From the NCBI GenBank assembly GCA_965223815.1, contig OZ245019.1:4340001-4404000 (forward strand): a stretch of 64,000 bases of DNA, in the 5' to 3' direction. Positions 7,601-17,385 of the stretch are shown one piece after another (position 1 is the stretch's first letter; every line of letters begins with the position of its first letter). A program made the position numbers and the translations under genes. This DNA comes from HKST-UBA178 sp965223815 (GTDB taxonomy: Bacteria > Pseudomonadota > Gammaproteobacteria > Chromatiales > Chromatiaceae). The notes beneath the pieces were generated by a model. That model was not told the origin of the DNA and did no database searches. It saw nothing but the letters and a program-made list of their open reading frames with translations.

Positions 7601-10397
7601 GGCACTGCTTATACTTCTTCCCAGAGCCACATGGGCAGGGTTCATTACGTCCGATCTTGCGCTCTGAGCGTACAAATGGCCTTTGAGGCTCGCCCTCCTC
7701 CTCGCGACTAGTCCGCTGGGGTGATTCCCCCTCACCAAATCCCTGGAATTCCTCGTGCTGAAATTCGAACGCCTCCTGCGCTACGGGATCGGGCTGCTGG
7801 ATGGTTTCCGGCACCTGCACTCGGACTTTCGTCAGCACCTGGATCACCTCCCGTTTGATGTTTTCCAACATGGTAGAAAACATCGCAAAGGCCTCACGCT
7901 TATACTCCTGTTTGGGATTCTTCTGTGCATATCCGCGCAGGTGTATACCCTGTCGCAGGTAGTCCATCGCCGCCAAATGCTCTTTCCAGTGAGCATCGAG
8001 AATTTGCAGCATCACCGCTTTCTCATAAACGCGGAGGTTTTCCTTACCGACCAGCTGCTCCTTGACCTCGTACTCTTCCGCAACCTGATCAAGAATACGC
8101 CGGCGTAGAGTCTCTTCATGCAGTTCATCGTCTTCATCCAACCACTGCTGAATCGGGTAATCGAGTTCAAATTCCTCTTTAAGCGCTGCTGTAAGACCCT
8201 GCACATCCCACTGCTCTTCTAGACTCTCAGGAGGAATCGAACTGTTGATCAGCTCCTCGAGCACGTCATGGCGCAAAGAGCTTATGGTCTCGGAGATGTC
8301 TTCCACATCCATCAGTTCGTTACGCTGCTCATAGACCACTTTGCGCTGGTCGTTGGCCACATCGTCGTATTCGAGCAACTGTTTGCGAATGTCGAAGTTG
8401 CGCCCCTCCACCTTCCGCTGGGCGTTGGCTATCGCCTTGGTTACCCAAGGGTGCTCAATTGCCTCACCCTCTTCCATTCCCAGTTTCTGCATGATGGCGG
8501 AAACCCGTTCCGATGCAAAAATTCGCATCAGACTGTCTTCCAGTGAGAGATAGAAACGGGTTGACCCCGGGTCCCCCTGGCGCCCTGAGCGGCCGCGCAG
8601 CTGGTTGTCAATACGCCGGGATTCGTGACGCTCAGTGCCCACCACATGCAGACCGCCGGCATCCACCACCTGCTTATGCCTGAGCTTCCACTCGCTTCTG
8701 ATGCTTTCCACTGCTGCCGGATCGGGATTCCTGCCAAGCTCGGATATTTCCATTTCCGGATTCCCACCGAGCACAATGTCAGTGCCGCGGCCGGCCATAT
8801 TGGTTGCAATGGTTATCGCGCCTGGGCGCCCTGCCTCAGCGATAATCAACGCCTCACGCTGGTGTTGCTTCGCATTGAGTACTTGATGCTTGATCTTCTT
8901 GCTCTCGAGCAGCCCCGAAATGAGTTCCGAGGTCTCAATGGACGCGGTGCCCACCAGCACGGGCTGACCGCGATCAACACAATCCTGGATATCCTCGATA
9001 ATGGCGTTGTACTTTTCTGTGGATGTGAGATAGACCAAGTCCCCTTTATCGTCCCGTATCATCGGGACGTTGGTCGGAATAACCACTACCTCAAGGCCGT
9101 AAATCTGTAAAAATTCTGGGGCTTCGGTATCCGCGGTACCGGTCATTCCCGACAGCTTGTCGTAAAGACGGAAGTAATTCTGGAATGTAATCGAGGCAAG
9201 CGTCTGATTCTCGTTCTGGATCTTAACGCCCTCTTTCGCTTCTACTGCCTGGTGCAGCCCCTCGGACCAGCGTCGACCCGGCATAGTGCGGCCGGTGAAT
9301 TCGTCCACAATGACGATTTCTCCGTCTCTGACAATGTAGTCAACATTCTTTTGAAACAACGCATGGGCACGAAGCGCCGCATTAACATGGTGAATCAGGT
9401 TGATATTAGCGCTGTCGTACAAGCTTCCCTCGTCATCGAGGAGTCCAAGCTCCACTAACATCCCCTCAACGCGCTGATGCCCTTCTTCGCTGAGAAACAC
9501 CTGCCTTCCCTTCTCATCGACCGAGTAGTCCCCCGGACCAAAATCAGGCTGGCCATCTTCACCTTCTATCGGATCCTGACGAGTGAGACTGGGGATAATC
9601 CTATTGATCTTGGTGTAGAGCTCTGAACTGTCTTCGGCTGGCCCAGAGATAATCAGTGGAGTTCGCGCCTCATCGATCAGAATAGAGTCCACTTCGTCAA
9701 CGACCGCGAAAAACTTTTCGCGCTGCACCCGTTGATCGGCACTGAACGCCATGTTGTCGCGCAGATAATCAAATCCAAACTCGTTATTCGTTCCATAGGT
9801 GATATCGCAATGATAGGCCTCTCTCCTGGAGACCGGTCGTAATTGCGGGTAACCTTCCTCCCCTCCTTCGTGGTCCGGGTCATATTGGAAAGAGGATGAG
9901 TCAGGTCCCTTTCCGCCCGATGAATTGATGACACCCACGGACAACCCCAGAAAATGATATATGCGCCCCATCCACGCGGCATCCCTCCTGGCCAGGTAAT
10001 CGTTTACCGTAACTACATGCACGCCCTTGCCTGGAAGAGCATTTAAATAGACCGGCAGTGTGGCGACCAGGGTCTTACCCTCGCCAGTGCGCATTTCGGC
10101 TATCTTACCGTCGTTGAGAACCATGCCGCCGATGAGCTGGACATCAAAATGGCGCATCTCCATGGTGCGACGCCCGGCTTCCCGGACCACGGCAAACGCC
10201 TCCGACAAGAGATTATCCAAGCTCTCACCCTGCTCCAAACGTGCCCTGAAGGCGCCGGTTTTCTCCTGGAGTTGCGTGTCGGACAGCGAACGCAGTCCAT
10301 CCTCCAGCTCATTGATGCCGGAGACAACCTTTGACATGCGTTTAATCAGCCGTTGGTTGCGGCTCCCAAAGATCTTGCTGAAAATCTTGCTGACCAT
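7584..10397 (-). CDS. secA: SecA, preprotein translocase ATPase
   Basis: Cytoplasmic motor that pushes preproteins through SecYEG. At 937 aa it is full length. Walker A is MRTGEGKT (residues 102-109), Walker B VVDEVDSILIDEARTPLIISG follows near 215, and the helicase motif ATNMAGRGTDI lies near 505. The Q-rich acidic linker near 870-910 leads to the C-terminal zinc tail CPCGSGKKYKQCH that binds SecB and phospholipids. It lies downstream of the M23 peptidase gene (150-base gap) and runs into argJ. secA next to lpxC and the dcw cluster is the classic gammaproteobacterial position. Confidence 0.98.
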   Translation of the reverse strand: MVSKIFSKIFGSRNQRLIKRMSKVVSGINELEDGLRSLSDTQLQEKTGAFRARLEQGESLDNLLSEAFAVVREAGRRTMEMRHFDVQLIGGMVLNDGKIAEMRTGEGKTLVATLPVYLNALPGKGVHVVTVNDYLARRDAAWMGRIYHFLGLSVGVINSSGGKGPDSSSFQYDPDHEGGEEGYPQLRPVSRREAYHCDITYGTNNEFGFDYLRDNMAFSADQRVQREKFFAVVDEVDSILIDEARTPLIISGPAEDSSELYTKINRIIPSLTRQDPIEGEDGQPDFGPGDYSVDEKGRQVFLSEEGHQRVEGMLVELGLLDDEGSLYDSANINLIHHVNAALRAHALFQKNVDYIVRDGEIVIVDEFTGRTMPGRRWSEGLHQAVEAKEGVKIQNENQTLASITFQNYFRLYDKLSGMTGTADTEAPEFLQIYGLEVVVIPTNVPMIRDDKGDLVYLTSTEKYNAIIEDIQDCVDRGQPVLVGTASIETSELISGLLESKKIKHQVLNAKQHQREALIIAEAGRPGAITIATNMAGRGTDIVLGGNPEMEISELGRNPDPAAVESIRSEWKLRHKQVVDAGGLHVVGTERHESRRIDNQLRGRSGRQGDPGSTRFYLSLEDSLMRIFASERVSAIMQKLGMEEGEAIEHPWVTKAIANAQRKVEGRNFDIRKQLLEYDDVANDQRKVVYEQRNELMDVEDISETISSLRHDVLEELINSSIPPESLEEQWDVQGLTAALKEEFELDYPIQQWLDEDDELHEETLRRRILDQVAEEYEVKEQLVGKENLRVYEKAVMLQILDAHWKEHLAAMDYLRQGIHLRGYAQKNPKQEYKREAFAMFSTMLENIKREVIQVLTKVRVQVPETIQQPDPVAQEAFEFQHEEFQGFGEGESPQRTSREEEGEPQRPFVRSERKIGRNEPCPCGSGKKYKQCHGKLQ

Positions 10398-10547
10398 GAA
10401 ACAGGGAATTCCAATTTAGATTCACAAAAGATAGGAGATGATACCCCAATACCGGCAGCTATATCACCCAACCTCTATAGAGAGTGGGCCAGGTGGCCAT
10501 CGGAAAGAATGAGCTAGACGCCAGGCGCGGAAGCCCAGGCATTAGAT

Positions 10548-11465
10548 CTAATTCATGTTGAGATATTTCTTAGGATTGATCGTCTTGCCGTTACGGGAGA
10601 TTTCAAAATGTACATGGGGGCCAGTAGAACGGCCGGTAGATCCCATTTGGCCGATGACCTGGCCCTTGGTCACCAACTCTCCCACCTTCACGAATATCTT
10701 GCTGTTGTGTGCGTACTTGGTAACCAAACCGTCAGCGTGGGTGATCTCAACGAGAAATCCATAACCACTCTTTCGCTCCGCCTCGGTAACCACACCCGAA
10801 GCCATCGCGAGTATTTCGGAATTCTTCTTACCCGCAATATCCACCCCATGATGAAAATTCTTCTTACCGGTGAAGGGGTCGGTACGATATCCATAGTTGG
10901 AAGATATCCACCCTCTACGTACCGGTTTACCCCGAGGCTCCAGTTCGCCAAGGACCCTTTCTCCCAGGATCATTCCCTGCATCAGCGCCAATTTGTGAGC
11001 GCGATCGTCCAGACTGCGAGCCAGACGATCAATTTCCTGAGACAACTCATCGAGACCCAGCGTTCTGGCTTCATGATTTTCGATCACCCCGCCCATGGGA
11101 GGTACTTCTGAAAAATCAAACTCCTCGAGATTCAGGTTACCGGCCTTCGCCAACTCTCCTCCCAAGGCCTCCAGCCGATAGAGTTCGGATTGAATCGTCC
11201 CCAGCCTCAGCGCCAATGCATCGAGATGCTTACCCACCCTCTGCTGAGATGCCCGTTGACTAAGTTGGTGGGCAGCCAACAGGGATTTGTAATCGCCAAG
11301 GATTTCCCGATCGGCAATGCTAGCCTCAACGCCCATCCGATAACCGACCCAAACACCCCCCGAAAGCAACAGGACCGCCAGAAACCCAACGGCCGCCAAC
11401 TTGACTCCAGAGATTGTTCTGCCATCTCTCTGCTGCTGGCGAGAGAAAGTATAATTACTTTTCAT
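10548..11465 (-). CDS. M23 family peptidoglycan endopeptidase, membrane anchored
   Basis: Predicted peptidoglycan endopeptidase of the LytM type. Residues 22-45 form one membrane helix after a basic N-terminus, so the rest should be periplasmic. Residues about 60-170 look coiled-coil-like. The C-terminal LytM domain has the zinc motifs HHGVDIAG (H-x3-D) and HVHFEISRNG (HxH), so it looks catalytically competent. This gene often sits between lpxC and secA in gammaproteobacteria. The substrate is inferred from the family. Confidence 0.9.
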   Translation of the reverse strand: MKSNYTFSRQQQRDGRTISGVKLAAVGFLAVLLLSGGVWVGYRMGVEASIADREILGDYKSLLAAHQLSQRASQQRVGKHLDALALRLGTIQSELYRLEALGGELAKAGNLNLEEFDFSEVPPMGGVIENHEARTLGLDELSQEIDRLARSLDDRAHKLALMQGMILGERVLGELEPRGKPVRRGWISSNYGYRTDPFTGKKNFHHGVDIAGKKNSEILAMASGVVTEAERKSGYGFLVEITHADGLVTKYAHNSKIFVKVGELVTKGQVIGQMGSTGRSTGPHVHFEISRNGKTINPKKYLNMN

Positions 11466-11548
11466 CGGAATCTGTTACCAGGTCAGTTAAAATTACGTAA
11501 CCGGAACGGGTCATACTACTACTGAACGTATAGCGAATCAAAACAGCC

Positions 11549-11992
11549 ATGCCAACAGGCCCCAGCTCACTGCAGCAACTTCTCGAGCGTTCCTCGGGAA
11601 TCGCTTTCCTCCTGCATCGGTCGAGGGCACAGCGCGAGCTACTTCTTCACATCAAGGAGGCACTTGATCCCGAACTAAAAAAACAGGTGGTAGCTGCGCT
11701 GGAAAATGGGACCACATTGATGCTTTTCGTTCGATCACCGGCATGGGCAAGCCGTCTGCGGTTCGCCTCTAGACAACTCAGATCCCGATTAAAGCAAAGC
11801 GGTTCCTCATTCACCAAGATCAAGGTGCGGGTACTACCGGAGACACCCGGACAATCGCCGCGCAGAACCCAGTTCCGCTGCCTCAACAGAGACAACGCAG
11901 ACTTGATAGGGGAGTTGGCGAAGAATATTGAAGATGAGCCGTTACGCCTGGCGCTGCAAAGACTGTCACGCCACGGCCGCCACGGAGGTTAA
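11549..11992 (+). CDS. DciA-like DUF721 protein
   Basis: A 147 aa protein of the DUF721 family, of which DciA is the characterised member: it binds and helps load the replicative helicase DnaB in bacteria without DnaC. The core LMLFVRSPAWASRLRFASRQLRSRL is the recognisable DUF721 segment (about residues 50-75). The C-terminus is basic (RHGRHGG). It is read against its neighbours, between lpxC and the M23 peptidase gene, a position often held by this family. The helicase role is by family only. Confidence 0.82.
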   Translation: MPTGPSSLQQLLERSSGIAFLLHRSRAQRELLLHIKEALDPELKKQVVAALENGTTLMLFVRSPAWASRLRFASRQLRSRLKQSGSSFTKIKVRVLPETPGQSPRRTQFRCLNRDNADLIGELAKNIEDEPLRLALQRLSRHGRHGG

Positions 11993-12017
11993 AGCAAGAG
12001 TGTCCGGCTGAATATCC

Positions 12018-12929
12018 TCAGGAGACTTGCACCGGTTTCATATAGGAAATCGGCACTCTGTCGCCCTCTTCGAAGGTAACCTCCTCCCAAGCCGTACGAT
12101 CAGCAACCAACGCCTTGAGTAGACGGTTATTCAAAGCATGGCCCGACTTACATCCGCTGAAGGCTCCAATCAGGCTGTGCCCCAGAAGATAAAGATCCCC
12201 TATGGCATCCAGAATTTTGTGCTTCACGAACTCATCCTCATAGCGCAATCCATCCTCGTTGAGGATTCGGTAATCGTCTACAACGATGGCATTGTCCATG
12301 CTCCCACCCAACGCAAGCTGTCGCTCTCTCAGCATCTCAATGTCGCTTAGAAAACCGAATGTGCGCGCCCTGCTCACCTCTTTCACAAAGGAGGTAGAGG
12401 AGAAATCGATAGATGAAAACTGGGTTCGCTCAGTGAATGCCGGATGTTTGAAATCGATGGCAAAAGAGACCTTGAACCCATCAAACGGTTCAAAAGCTGC
12501 ATTCTTATCCCCCTCCTCAACAGCCACCCGCTTGGTAATACGAATAAAGCGCTTAGGAGCATTCTGCTCTTCCACACCCGCGGATTGGATCAGAAAAACA
12601 AAGGGGCCGGCACTGCCATCCATGATAGGTACTTCCGCGGCACTGACGTCCACATAGGCGTTGTCGATTCCCAGCCCGGCGAACGCAGAGAGCAAGTGTT
12701 CCACAGTGGAGACGCGGACTTCGCCGCACTCCAAAGTGGTGGACAGGCGAGTATCACCTACATTGTCTGGGCACGCTGGAATCTCAACGGGCTGCTCTAG
12801 ATCCACCCGCCGAAACACTATGCCGGTATTTACCGCGGCGGGCCGCAGGGTAAGGTATACCTTCTCCCCCGTGTGTAGCCCGACCCCTGTCGCCCGAATC
12901 ACGTTCTTCAATGTACGTTGACGTATCAT
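12018..12929 (-). CDS. lpxC: LpxC, UDP-3-O-acyl-GlcNAc deacetylase
   Basis: Zinc deacetylase, the committed step of lipid A synthesis in the cytoplasm. From ATG 12929 it is 303 aa and begins MIRQRTLKN, the canonical start; an ATG 12 bases upstream, with a nearer AAGGAT, could add four residues. Zinc-binding motifs are the His in VEHLLSAFAGLG and the H/D pair in KHKILDAIGDLYLLG, with a later catalytic His in SGHALNN. It closes the dcw run after ftsZ. A 220-base leader with a hairpin lies upstream, so it may also have its own promoter. Confidence 0.97.
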   Translation of the reverse strand: MIRQRTLKNVIRATGVGLHTGEKVYLTLRPAAVNTGIVFRRVDLEQPVEIPACPDNVGDTRLSTTLECGEVRVSTVEHLLSAFAGLGIDNAYVDVSAAEVPIMDGSAGPFVFLIQSAGVEEQNAPKRFIRITKRVAVEEGDKNAAFEPFDGFKVSFAIDFKHPAFTERTQFSSIDFSSTSFVKEVSRARTFGFLSDIEMLRERQLALGGSMDNAIVVDDYRILNEDGLRYEDEFVKHKILDAIGDLYLLGHSLIGAFSGCKSGHALNNRLLKALVADRTAWEEVTFEEGDRVPISYMKPVQVS

Positions 12930-13003
12930 ATTGGGTTCCATTAATCCTTAGACCGAAATCCCGACGGGTTTTCGCGTCTGGGTTATCTGGCACTCTCCCC
13001 CGA

Positions 13004-13034
13004 GAAAAACACCCTTGCGGGAGAAACGTTTTTC
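13004..13034 (-). promoter_or_regulatory. Hairpin in the lpxC leader
   Basis: In the 220-base gap upstream of lpxC, arms 13004-13010 and 13028-13034 are perfectly complementary (GAAAAAC/GTTTTTC). An inner CCC/GGG stem is capped, on the minus strand, by the tetraloop GCAA. The stem is seen in the sequence; any effect on lpxC expression is a guess. Confidence 0.3.
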
Positions 13035-13150
13035 GTTACCATGGGGCCGGTTGATACTGCTTAGCGGCCCGCGCTCCAACTTTTCAGTAAGGGTAATCCC
13101 TAATAAATATCAGTTCATAATAGTATTTGCAAGACTATTACAACCAAGTT

Positions 13151-14335
13151 TCAGTCAGCCTGCCTCCTGAGGAAGGCCGGAATATCTAGATATTCCATCT
13201 CTTTCTGTTGTGAAGAATCCACATAGGGCTTTGCAACTTGTCTGTCGTTCTGTCGATCCCGCCGAATAACAGTGGGGCTATCCATTCCACGATAGTCAAC
13301 CGAGCCACTTTCTACAATATCGGAGTTTACCGCGCGGGCGGGAGGCGCCTCCGGTACGACGGATACCGGACTGCTGTTGCCGTTCCCTAGACCGGTTGCC
13401 ACCACGGTCACCCTAAGATCGTCGGACATTTCAGGATCGATCACGGTGCCGACCACTACTGTCGCATCATCACAGGCGAACTCCTTGACCGTGCTACCCA
13501 CCTCATCGAACTCACCAATTGTCAGATCCAGCCCGGCAGTGATATTCACCAAAATACCCCGCGCTCCCGCAAGATTGACATCTTCCAGCAACGGACTGCG
13601 GATAGCCTCTTCCGCCGCATCCCGCGCCCTGCTGTCCCCCCGAGCCGAGCCAGAGCCCATCATTGCCAATCCCATCTCGGCCATCACCGTTCGCACATCC
13701 GCGAAGTCCACATTGATTAGACCGGGCCGGGTAATCAACTCGGCGATACCTTGAACGGCGCCCAGAAGCACATCGTTTGCCGATTTGAAAGCGCTCAGCA
13801 GACTCATATCCTTACCGAGCACAGCCAGCAGCTTCTCGTTGGGAATGGTGATCAAGGAATCTACGTACTGCCCGAGCTGGGCGATGCCCTTGTTCGCAAC
13901 ATCCATTCTTCGGCTGCCTTCAAAGGGGAAAGGCTTGGTCACCACGGCAACGGTCAGTATGCCCAGGTCCTTCGCCACCTCGGCGATGACCGGGGCCGCA
14001 CCCGTACCCGTACCGCCCCCCATGCCAGCGGTTATGAACACCATGTCGGAACCCTGAAGCGCCTCGTGAATTCGCTCCCTGTCTTCCATTGCCGCTTCCC
14101 GGCCCACGTCCGGATTAGCGCCCGCTCCCAGCCCCTTGGTAATGCTGGAACCGAGTTGCAGCACCGTTCTTACCTCGCTGTTCTTGAGTGCCTGGGCGTC
14201 GGTATTGGCGCAGATAAATTCCACACCCTCAATGCTGGCACTCAACATGTGGTTGACGGCGTTGCCGCCACCGCCGCCTACACCCACGACCTTGATTACC
14301 GCATTCTGACTGTATGCATCCATTAGTTCGAACAT
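13151..14335 (-). CDS. ftsZ: FtsZ, cell division tubulin homologue
   Basis: GTPase that polymerises into the division ring. It is 394 aa. The tubulin signature GGGTGTG is at residues 106-112, and the T7 loop appears in NVDFADVRTVM. After a variable linker of about 60 residues comes the conserved C-terminal peptide LDIPAFLRRQAD, which binds FtsA, ZipA and ZapD. Fourth from the end of the dcw cluster are ftsQ, ftsA and then ftsZ in the usual order. The ftsA-ftsZ gap is 75 bases. Confidence 0.99.
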   Translation of the reverse strand: MFELMDAYSQNAVIKVVGVGGGGGNAVNHMLSASIEGVEFICANTDAQALKNSEVRTVLQLGSSITKGLGAGANPDVGREAAMEDRERIHEALQGSDMVFITAGMGGGTGTGAAPVIAEVAKDLGILTVAVVTKPFPFEGSRRMDVANKGIAQLGQYVDSLITIPNEKLLAVLGKDMSLLSAFKSANDVLLGAVQGIAELITRPGLINVDFADVRTVMAEMGLAMMGSGSARGDSRARDAAEEAIRSPLLEDVNLAGARGILVNITAGLDLTIGEFDEVGSTVKEFACDDATVVVGTVIDPEMSDDLRVTVVATGLGNGNSSPVSVVPEAPPARAVNSDIVESGSVDYRGMDSPTVIRRDRQNDRQVAKPYVDSSQQKEMEYLDIPAFLRRQAD

Positions 14336-14410
14336 TCGCCTCTCTCCTCTAACTTACTGGCCCCTGACTGCCAGAAAGACCAAATCTAAAGAAATTAACC
14401 AACCGCCGAT

Positions 14411-15646
14411 TTAGAAATTCCCTTGAAACCAACTTCTCATCCGTTCCCAAATCGCCTTGAATCCCCTTCCTGTGGGCATATCCCTGAGCCTGCTGGCGCG
14501 ATTCTGGTGACCGAACAGCAGCAAACCGACGCCTGTTGCGTAAATCGGATTGCGTACTACATCCACCAGTCCCGTGACATAGCCCGGTACCCCCAGTCGA
14601 ACCGGCATATGGAAAATTTCCTCAGCCAGTTCAATCAAACCCTCCATTTTCGAACTGCCGCCTGTTAGCACTACGCCACCGGCGATAAGATCTTCAAAAC
14701 CACTGCGCCGCAATTCCAGCTGGATCAGTGTCAGCAACTCCTCGTAGCGTGGCTCCACTACCTCTGCTAGCGTCTGCCGCGACAATCGCCGCGCTGGCCG
14801 ATCGCCTATGCTCGGAACTTCGATGGTCTCGTCGCTCGCGGCGAGCTGTGTCAACGCGCAGGCATACTTAATCTTGATCTCTTCAGCATGCTGAGTAGGT
14901 GTACGCATAGCGACGGCGATATCGTTGGTGACCTGATCGCCGGCTATCGGTATCACTGCGGTGTGCCTGATAGATCCTTCGGTAAAGACCGCGATGTCGG
15001 TGGTGCCACCCCCAATATCCACCAGACAAACTCCCAACTCTTTTTCGTCGTCGCTGAGAACCGCATAACTCGAACTGAGCTGCTCGAGAATCAGATCATC
15101 CACTTCCAGCCCGCAGCGGCGGACGCACTTGACGATGTTCTGAGCTGCGCTTACCGCACCGGTCACCATGTGGACTCGTGCCTCCAGACGCACACCAGAC
15201 ATTCCGACTGGCTCCTTGATACCCTCCTGCTCATCGATGATGAATTCCTGAGGCAAGATGTGGAGTATTTTCTGATCAGCGGGAATCGCCACCGCTCTTG
15301 CGGCATCGATCACCCGCTCCACATCGCCATGAGTTACCTCCCGGTCCTTGATGGCTACAATGCCGTGAGAGTTCAAACTGCGAATGTGGCTGCCTGCGAT
15401 CCCGGCATGCACAGAGTGGATTTGACAGCTGGCCATCAACTCCGCCTCTTCAACCGCGCGCTGGATCGACTGCACAGTCGACTCAATGTTCACCACCACC
15501 CCTTTTTTGAGGCCGCGGGAAGGATGAGACCCGATTCCGATAATCTCTATCTCACCACTGGATTTCACCTCACCCACGATTGCCACCACCTTGGAAGTGC
15601 CAATGTCCAGGCCTACGATGAGATTTTTTTCCGCCTTCTTGGTCAT
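14411..15646 (-). CDS. ftsA: FtsA, actin-like membrane tether of FtsZ
   Basis: Peripheral membrane ATPase that anchors FtsZ filaments. The actin-fold phosphate loops are VGLDIGTSKVVAIV and LVDIGGGTTDIAVF, and the adenosine motif is GVVLTGGSSKMEG. The C-terminus AIWERMRSWFQGNF is the amphipathic membrane-targeting helix. At 411 aa it has normal length. Its ATG directly abuts the ftsQ stop codon (TAG ATG), which suggests translational coupling. Confidence 0.98.
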   Translation of the reverse strand: MTKKAEKNLIVGLDIGTSKVVAIVGEVKSSGEIEIIGIGSHPSRGLKKGVVVNIESTVQSIQRAVEEAELMASCQIHSVHAGIAGSHIRSLNSHGIVAIKDREVTHGDVERVIDAARAVAIPADQKILHILPQEFIIDEQEGIKEPVGMSGVRLEARVHMVTGAVSAAQNIVKCVRRCGLEVDDLILEQLSSSYAVLSDDEKELGVCLVDIGGGTTDIAVFTEGSIRHTAVIPIAGDQVTNDIAVAMRTPTQHAEEIKIKYACALTQLAASDETIEVPSIGDRPARRLSRQTLAEVVEPRYEELLTLIQLELRRSGFEDLIAGGVVLTGGSSKMEGLIELAEEIFHMPVRLGVPGYVTGLVDVVRNPIYATGVGLLLFGHQNRASRLRDMPTGRGFKAIWERMRSWFQGNF

Positions 15647-16459
15647 CTAAGCCCGCCCTCTACCAACTCCAACCACTTGCTCAGCCTCCTCGGATTGCGC
15701 TTCGACCACCTCCCAGCGCGCCGCGAAACCATTGGTATACCGCAGATCTACCCCGACCAACCGCCGGTCCGGCACCTCCCTCAGGCGTGGATATATCCGC
15801 AGAAACCGATCCAGCTTCCCCTCGATCTGCCCACTGCCCAACTGCAGCTTCAAGCCATCGTCAAATGTCATTCGCCATGCCAGACGCGCATCCATCTGCA
15901 TCTGTTCCAACTCAAGGCCTACTGCAGCCAATCGCGGATTCAGTCGCAGGTAATGCTCAACCACAATCCGGGAGCTGCCTTCCGGTCCGAACAACAACGG
16001 CAAACCCGATGGAATCTCCTCGGATCTCGGTGTAAAAGTACCTCCGCTGCGATTGACCAGCTGCCGCCCGCCCCACCTTGCCAGGGGTTGCTGCTCTTTC
16101 ACTTCAAGCAGCAAAGTACCCGGCCAAACCCGTCTCACGCTCACCCTTTCCACCCATGGCAACCGCTCAGCGGATACACGCACTCGATCCACATCGACAG
16201 TAAAAAAATTGCCATCGATGACCCGTCCCACCGCAGATTCCACCGCCCGCCTGTCGAGGTGACGCAGTGGGCCGTCTATGCGCACCAATTGCAGCGGCAT
16301 GACAAACGGATCTCGAATTTTCATCGTGCCCCAGATCCCCCCCGCCACCAGCGAAGAAAGCAGCGCCACGCCGAGCAGCCAGCGGCCGCCGATCTGCGGA
16401 TTCCAAGCCTGCCATGTCGACTTGTTTTTGGTGCGGTGCGGACTGCGAGCTTTCTTCAT
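15647..16459 (-). CDS. ftsQ: FtsQ, divisome assembly protein
   Basis: Bitopic inner-membrane protein that scaffolds FtsL and FtsB in the divisome. From ATG 16459 it is 270 aa; this ATG overlaps the ddl stop as ATGA, and a longer in-frame start at 16495 is less likely. A basic cytoplasmic tail precedes a TM helix at about residues 28-46, then a POTRA domain beginning near VRIDGPLRHLDR and the FtsQ beta domain (ADEVDLRYTNGFAARW-like end, here VDLRYTNGFAARW). Length and position between ddl and ftsA are typical. Confidence 0.95.
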   Translation of the reverse strand: MKKARSPHRTKNKSTWQAWNPQIGGRWLLGVALLSSLVAGGIWGTMKIRDPFVMPLQLVRIDGPLRHLDRRAVESAVGRVIDGNFFTVDVDRVRVSAERLPWVERVSVRRVWPGTLLLEVKEQQPLARWGGRQLVNRSGGTFTPRSEEIPSGLPLLFGPEGSSRIVVEHYLRLNPRLAAVGLELEQMQMDARLAWRMTFDDGLKLQLGSGQIEGKLDRFLRIYPRLREVPDRRLVGVDLRYTNGFAARWEVVEAQSEEAEQVVGVGRGRA

Positions 16460-17385
16460 TCTGTCGCCTCTAGCGTCAGCTCCAGGATGCGCCATACAAG
16501 TTGGTCAAAATCCATTCCGGCGGCCCTGGCCGCCATCGGGACCAGGCTGTGGCTGGTCATTCCCGGCGCCGTATTGACCTCCAGCAGGTATGGCTCATCC
16601 GCGGCCTCATCGACCATTAGATCCACACGCCCCCAACCCTTGGCTCCAACCGCCTGAAATGCTTCGCATGCAAGCTTTCGAATTTGATGCTCTCGTTCCT
16701 CCGTCAAGCCCGCGGGGCAGTGGTAGCGGGTACTGTCGGCACGATACTTGGCATCGTAGTCGTAGAATGCGTGGGGCGTTTCCAACCGAATGGTCGGTAG
16801 TGCCTCACCATCGAGCATGGCCACCGTATACTCCGGACCGATAATCCAGCGCTCCGCCATGACTTCGGTATCAAATGCCGCGGCCGCCTCCCATGCAGCT
16901 CTTAGTTGCTGCGCATCGTCCACCCTGGCCATGCCGATACTCGAGCCTTCGTGTACCGGCTTTATCATCAATGGAAAACCGATGGCCTCGGCGGCGGCAA
17001 GATGCGATGCCTCGCGAATCAGCCGATACTTCGCGGTGGGCAGCCCCAGCCCGTTCCACATCAATTTGCAACGGTACTTGTCCATACCCAACGCCGATGC
17101 CGCCACGCCACTGCCGCTGTAGGGGATGCCCAATATTTCCAAAGCGCCCTGAATAACACCGTCTTCCCCTCCACGTCCGTGCAACAGTAGGAAAACACGA
17201 TCGATGCGTTCATTTGTCAATCGATCGAGTACATCCATTCCCGCGTCAATACCGACAGCGTCCACGCCCTGCCGCAACAGTGCCTCCAGTACTGCGCTAC
17301 CGCCGTCAAGCGAAACCTCCCGTTCAGCGGACCAGCCACCCATCAGCACAGCAACCTTGCCGAATTCGTCTGCCTTACAACTCAT
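16456..17385 (-). CDS. ddl: D-alanine--D-alanine ligase
   Basis: ATP-grasp enzyme making D-Ala-D-Ala for peptidoglycan. From ATG 17385 it is 309 aa, close to E. coli DdlB; the start overlaps the murB stop by 11 bases. The motifs VLMGGWSAEREVSL, LHGRGGEDGVIQG, MIKPVHEGSSIGM and LEVNTAPGMTSHSLVPMAA are all present, the last being the metal-binding and D-Ala site. Position between murB and ftsQ is that of DdlB. Confidence 0.97.
   Translation of the reverse strand: MSCKADEFGKVAVLMGGWSAEREVSLDGGSAVLEALLRQGVDAVGIDAGMDVLDRLTNERIDRVFLLLHGRGGEDGVIQGALEILGIPYSGSGVAASALGMDKYRCKLMWNGLGLPTAKYRLIREASHLAAAEAIGFPLMIKPVHEGSSIGMARVDDAQQLRAAWEAAAAFDTEVMAERWIIGPEYTVAMLDGEALPTIRLETPHAFYDYDAKYRADSTRYHCPAGLTEEREHQIRKLACEAFQAVGAKGWGRVDLMVDEAADEPYLLEVNTAPGMTSHSLVPMAARAAGMDFDQLVWRILELTLEATE

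Noticed and set aside
7601..7738. A 46-codon N-terminal extension of argJ
   Set aside because: It lies entirely in the 3' end of secA and does not resemble ArgJ; the ATG at 7600 gives the family N-terminus.
14888..16657. A 589-codon open frame on the plus strand opposite ftsA, ftsQ and ddl
   Set aside because: It lies antisense to well-conserved genes, has a biased His/Gln/Pro composition, and shows no domain. It is a mirror of codon bias.
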